This document shows positions 14,486 to 14,487 of a DNA stretch of 14,487 bases, piece by piece. The notes under the pieces were generated by a model, which made no database searches, had not been told where the DNA came from, and saw only the letters and a list, made by a program, of their open reading frames with translations. Where the stretch lies: the NCBI GenBank assembly GCA_959599615.1, contig CAUGKA010000036.1:1-14487 (forward strand), written 5' to 3'. Made by a program: the position numbers and the translations under genes. This DNA comes from an uncultured Collinsella sp. (GTDB taxonomy: Bacteria; Actinomycetota; Coriobacteriia; Coriobacteriales; Coriobacteriaceae). Numbering within the stretch: position 1 is the first letter of the stretch; each line of letters opens with the position of its first letter.

Positions 14486-14487
14486 GT

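Overview
The window looks like a chromosomal, high-GC housekeeping stretch from a member of the Coriobacteriia (Actinomycetota), most likely Collinsella or a close relative. This rests on protein character, codon use and gene order (an atp operon followed directly by murA and an LCP-family gene); it is recognition by eye, not a database match. All convincing genes are on the + strand. No rRNA, tRNA, CRISPR array, transposase, integrase or phage gene is visible.

Region 1 (1-2234) holds the 3' part of prmC (release-factor glutamine methyltransferase), a hicA-hicB toxin-antitoxin pair with its own promoter and a perfect inverted-repeat operator candidate, then a YrdC/TsaC-type threonylcarbamoyl-AMP synthase. 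prmC and tsaC/sua5 are neighbours in many bacteria, so the lower-GC hicAB block looks like an insertion between them. Region 2 (2248-4560) holds glpK (glycerol kinase), close behind tsaC with no transporter gene visible, and upp (uracil phosphoribosyltransferase) behind a leader with two hairpins.

Region 3 (4561-11799) starts with about 280 bases of non-coding DNA carrying two or three stem-loops and a plausible promoter. A complete F1Fo ATP synthase operon follows: a small membrane protein in the atpI position, then atpB, atpE, atpF, atpH, atpA, atpG, atpD and atpC, ended by a strong rho-independent terminator. Spacing is tight, with overlaps at F/H, H/A and G/D; the exception is a structured 124-base gap before atpE. 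Residues in AtpE favour proton coupling. AtpF has a signal-peptide-like N-terminus, and AtpA has a 13-residue insertion just before its Walker B strand.

Region 4 (11813-14487) holds murA, starting with TTG only 13 bases after the terminator T-run, and an LCP-family cell-wall ligase with a Ser/Asp-rich tail. The two act early and late in envelope building. The last 143 bases hold no convincing gene. They contain a perfect 13-bp hairpin immediately after the LCP stop codon and a nested, 97-base inverted repeat with perfect 13-bp ends, which is the most unexplained structure in the window.

I did not find a clear new biological system. The items most worth a second look are the terminal palindromic element, the hicAB insertion and its operator, the terminator/leader arrangement before murA, and the lineage-type insertions in AtpA, TsaC and AtpF.
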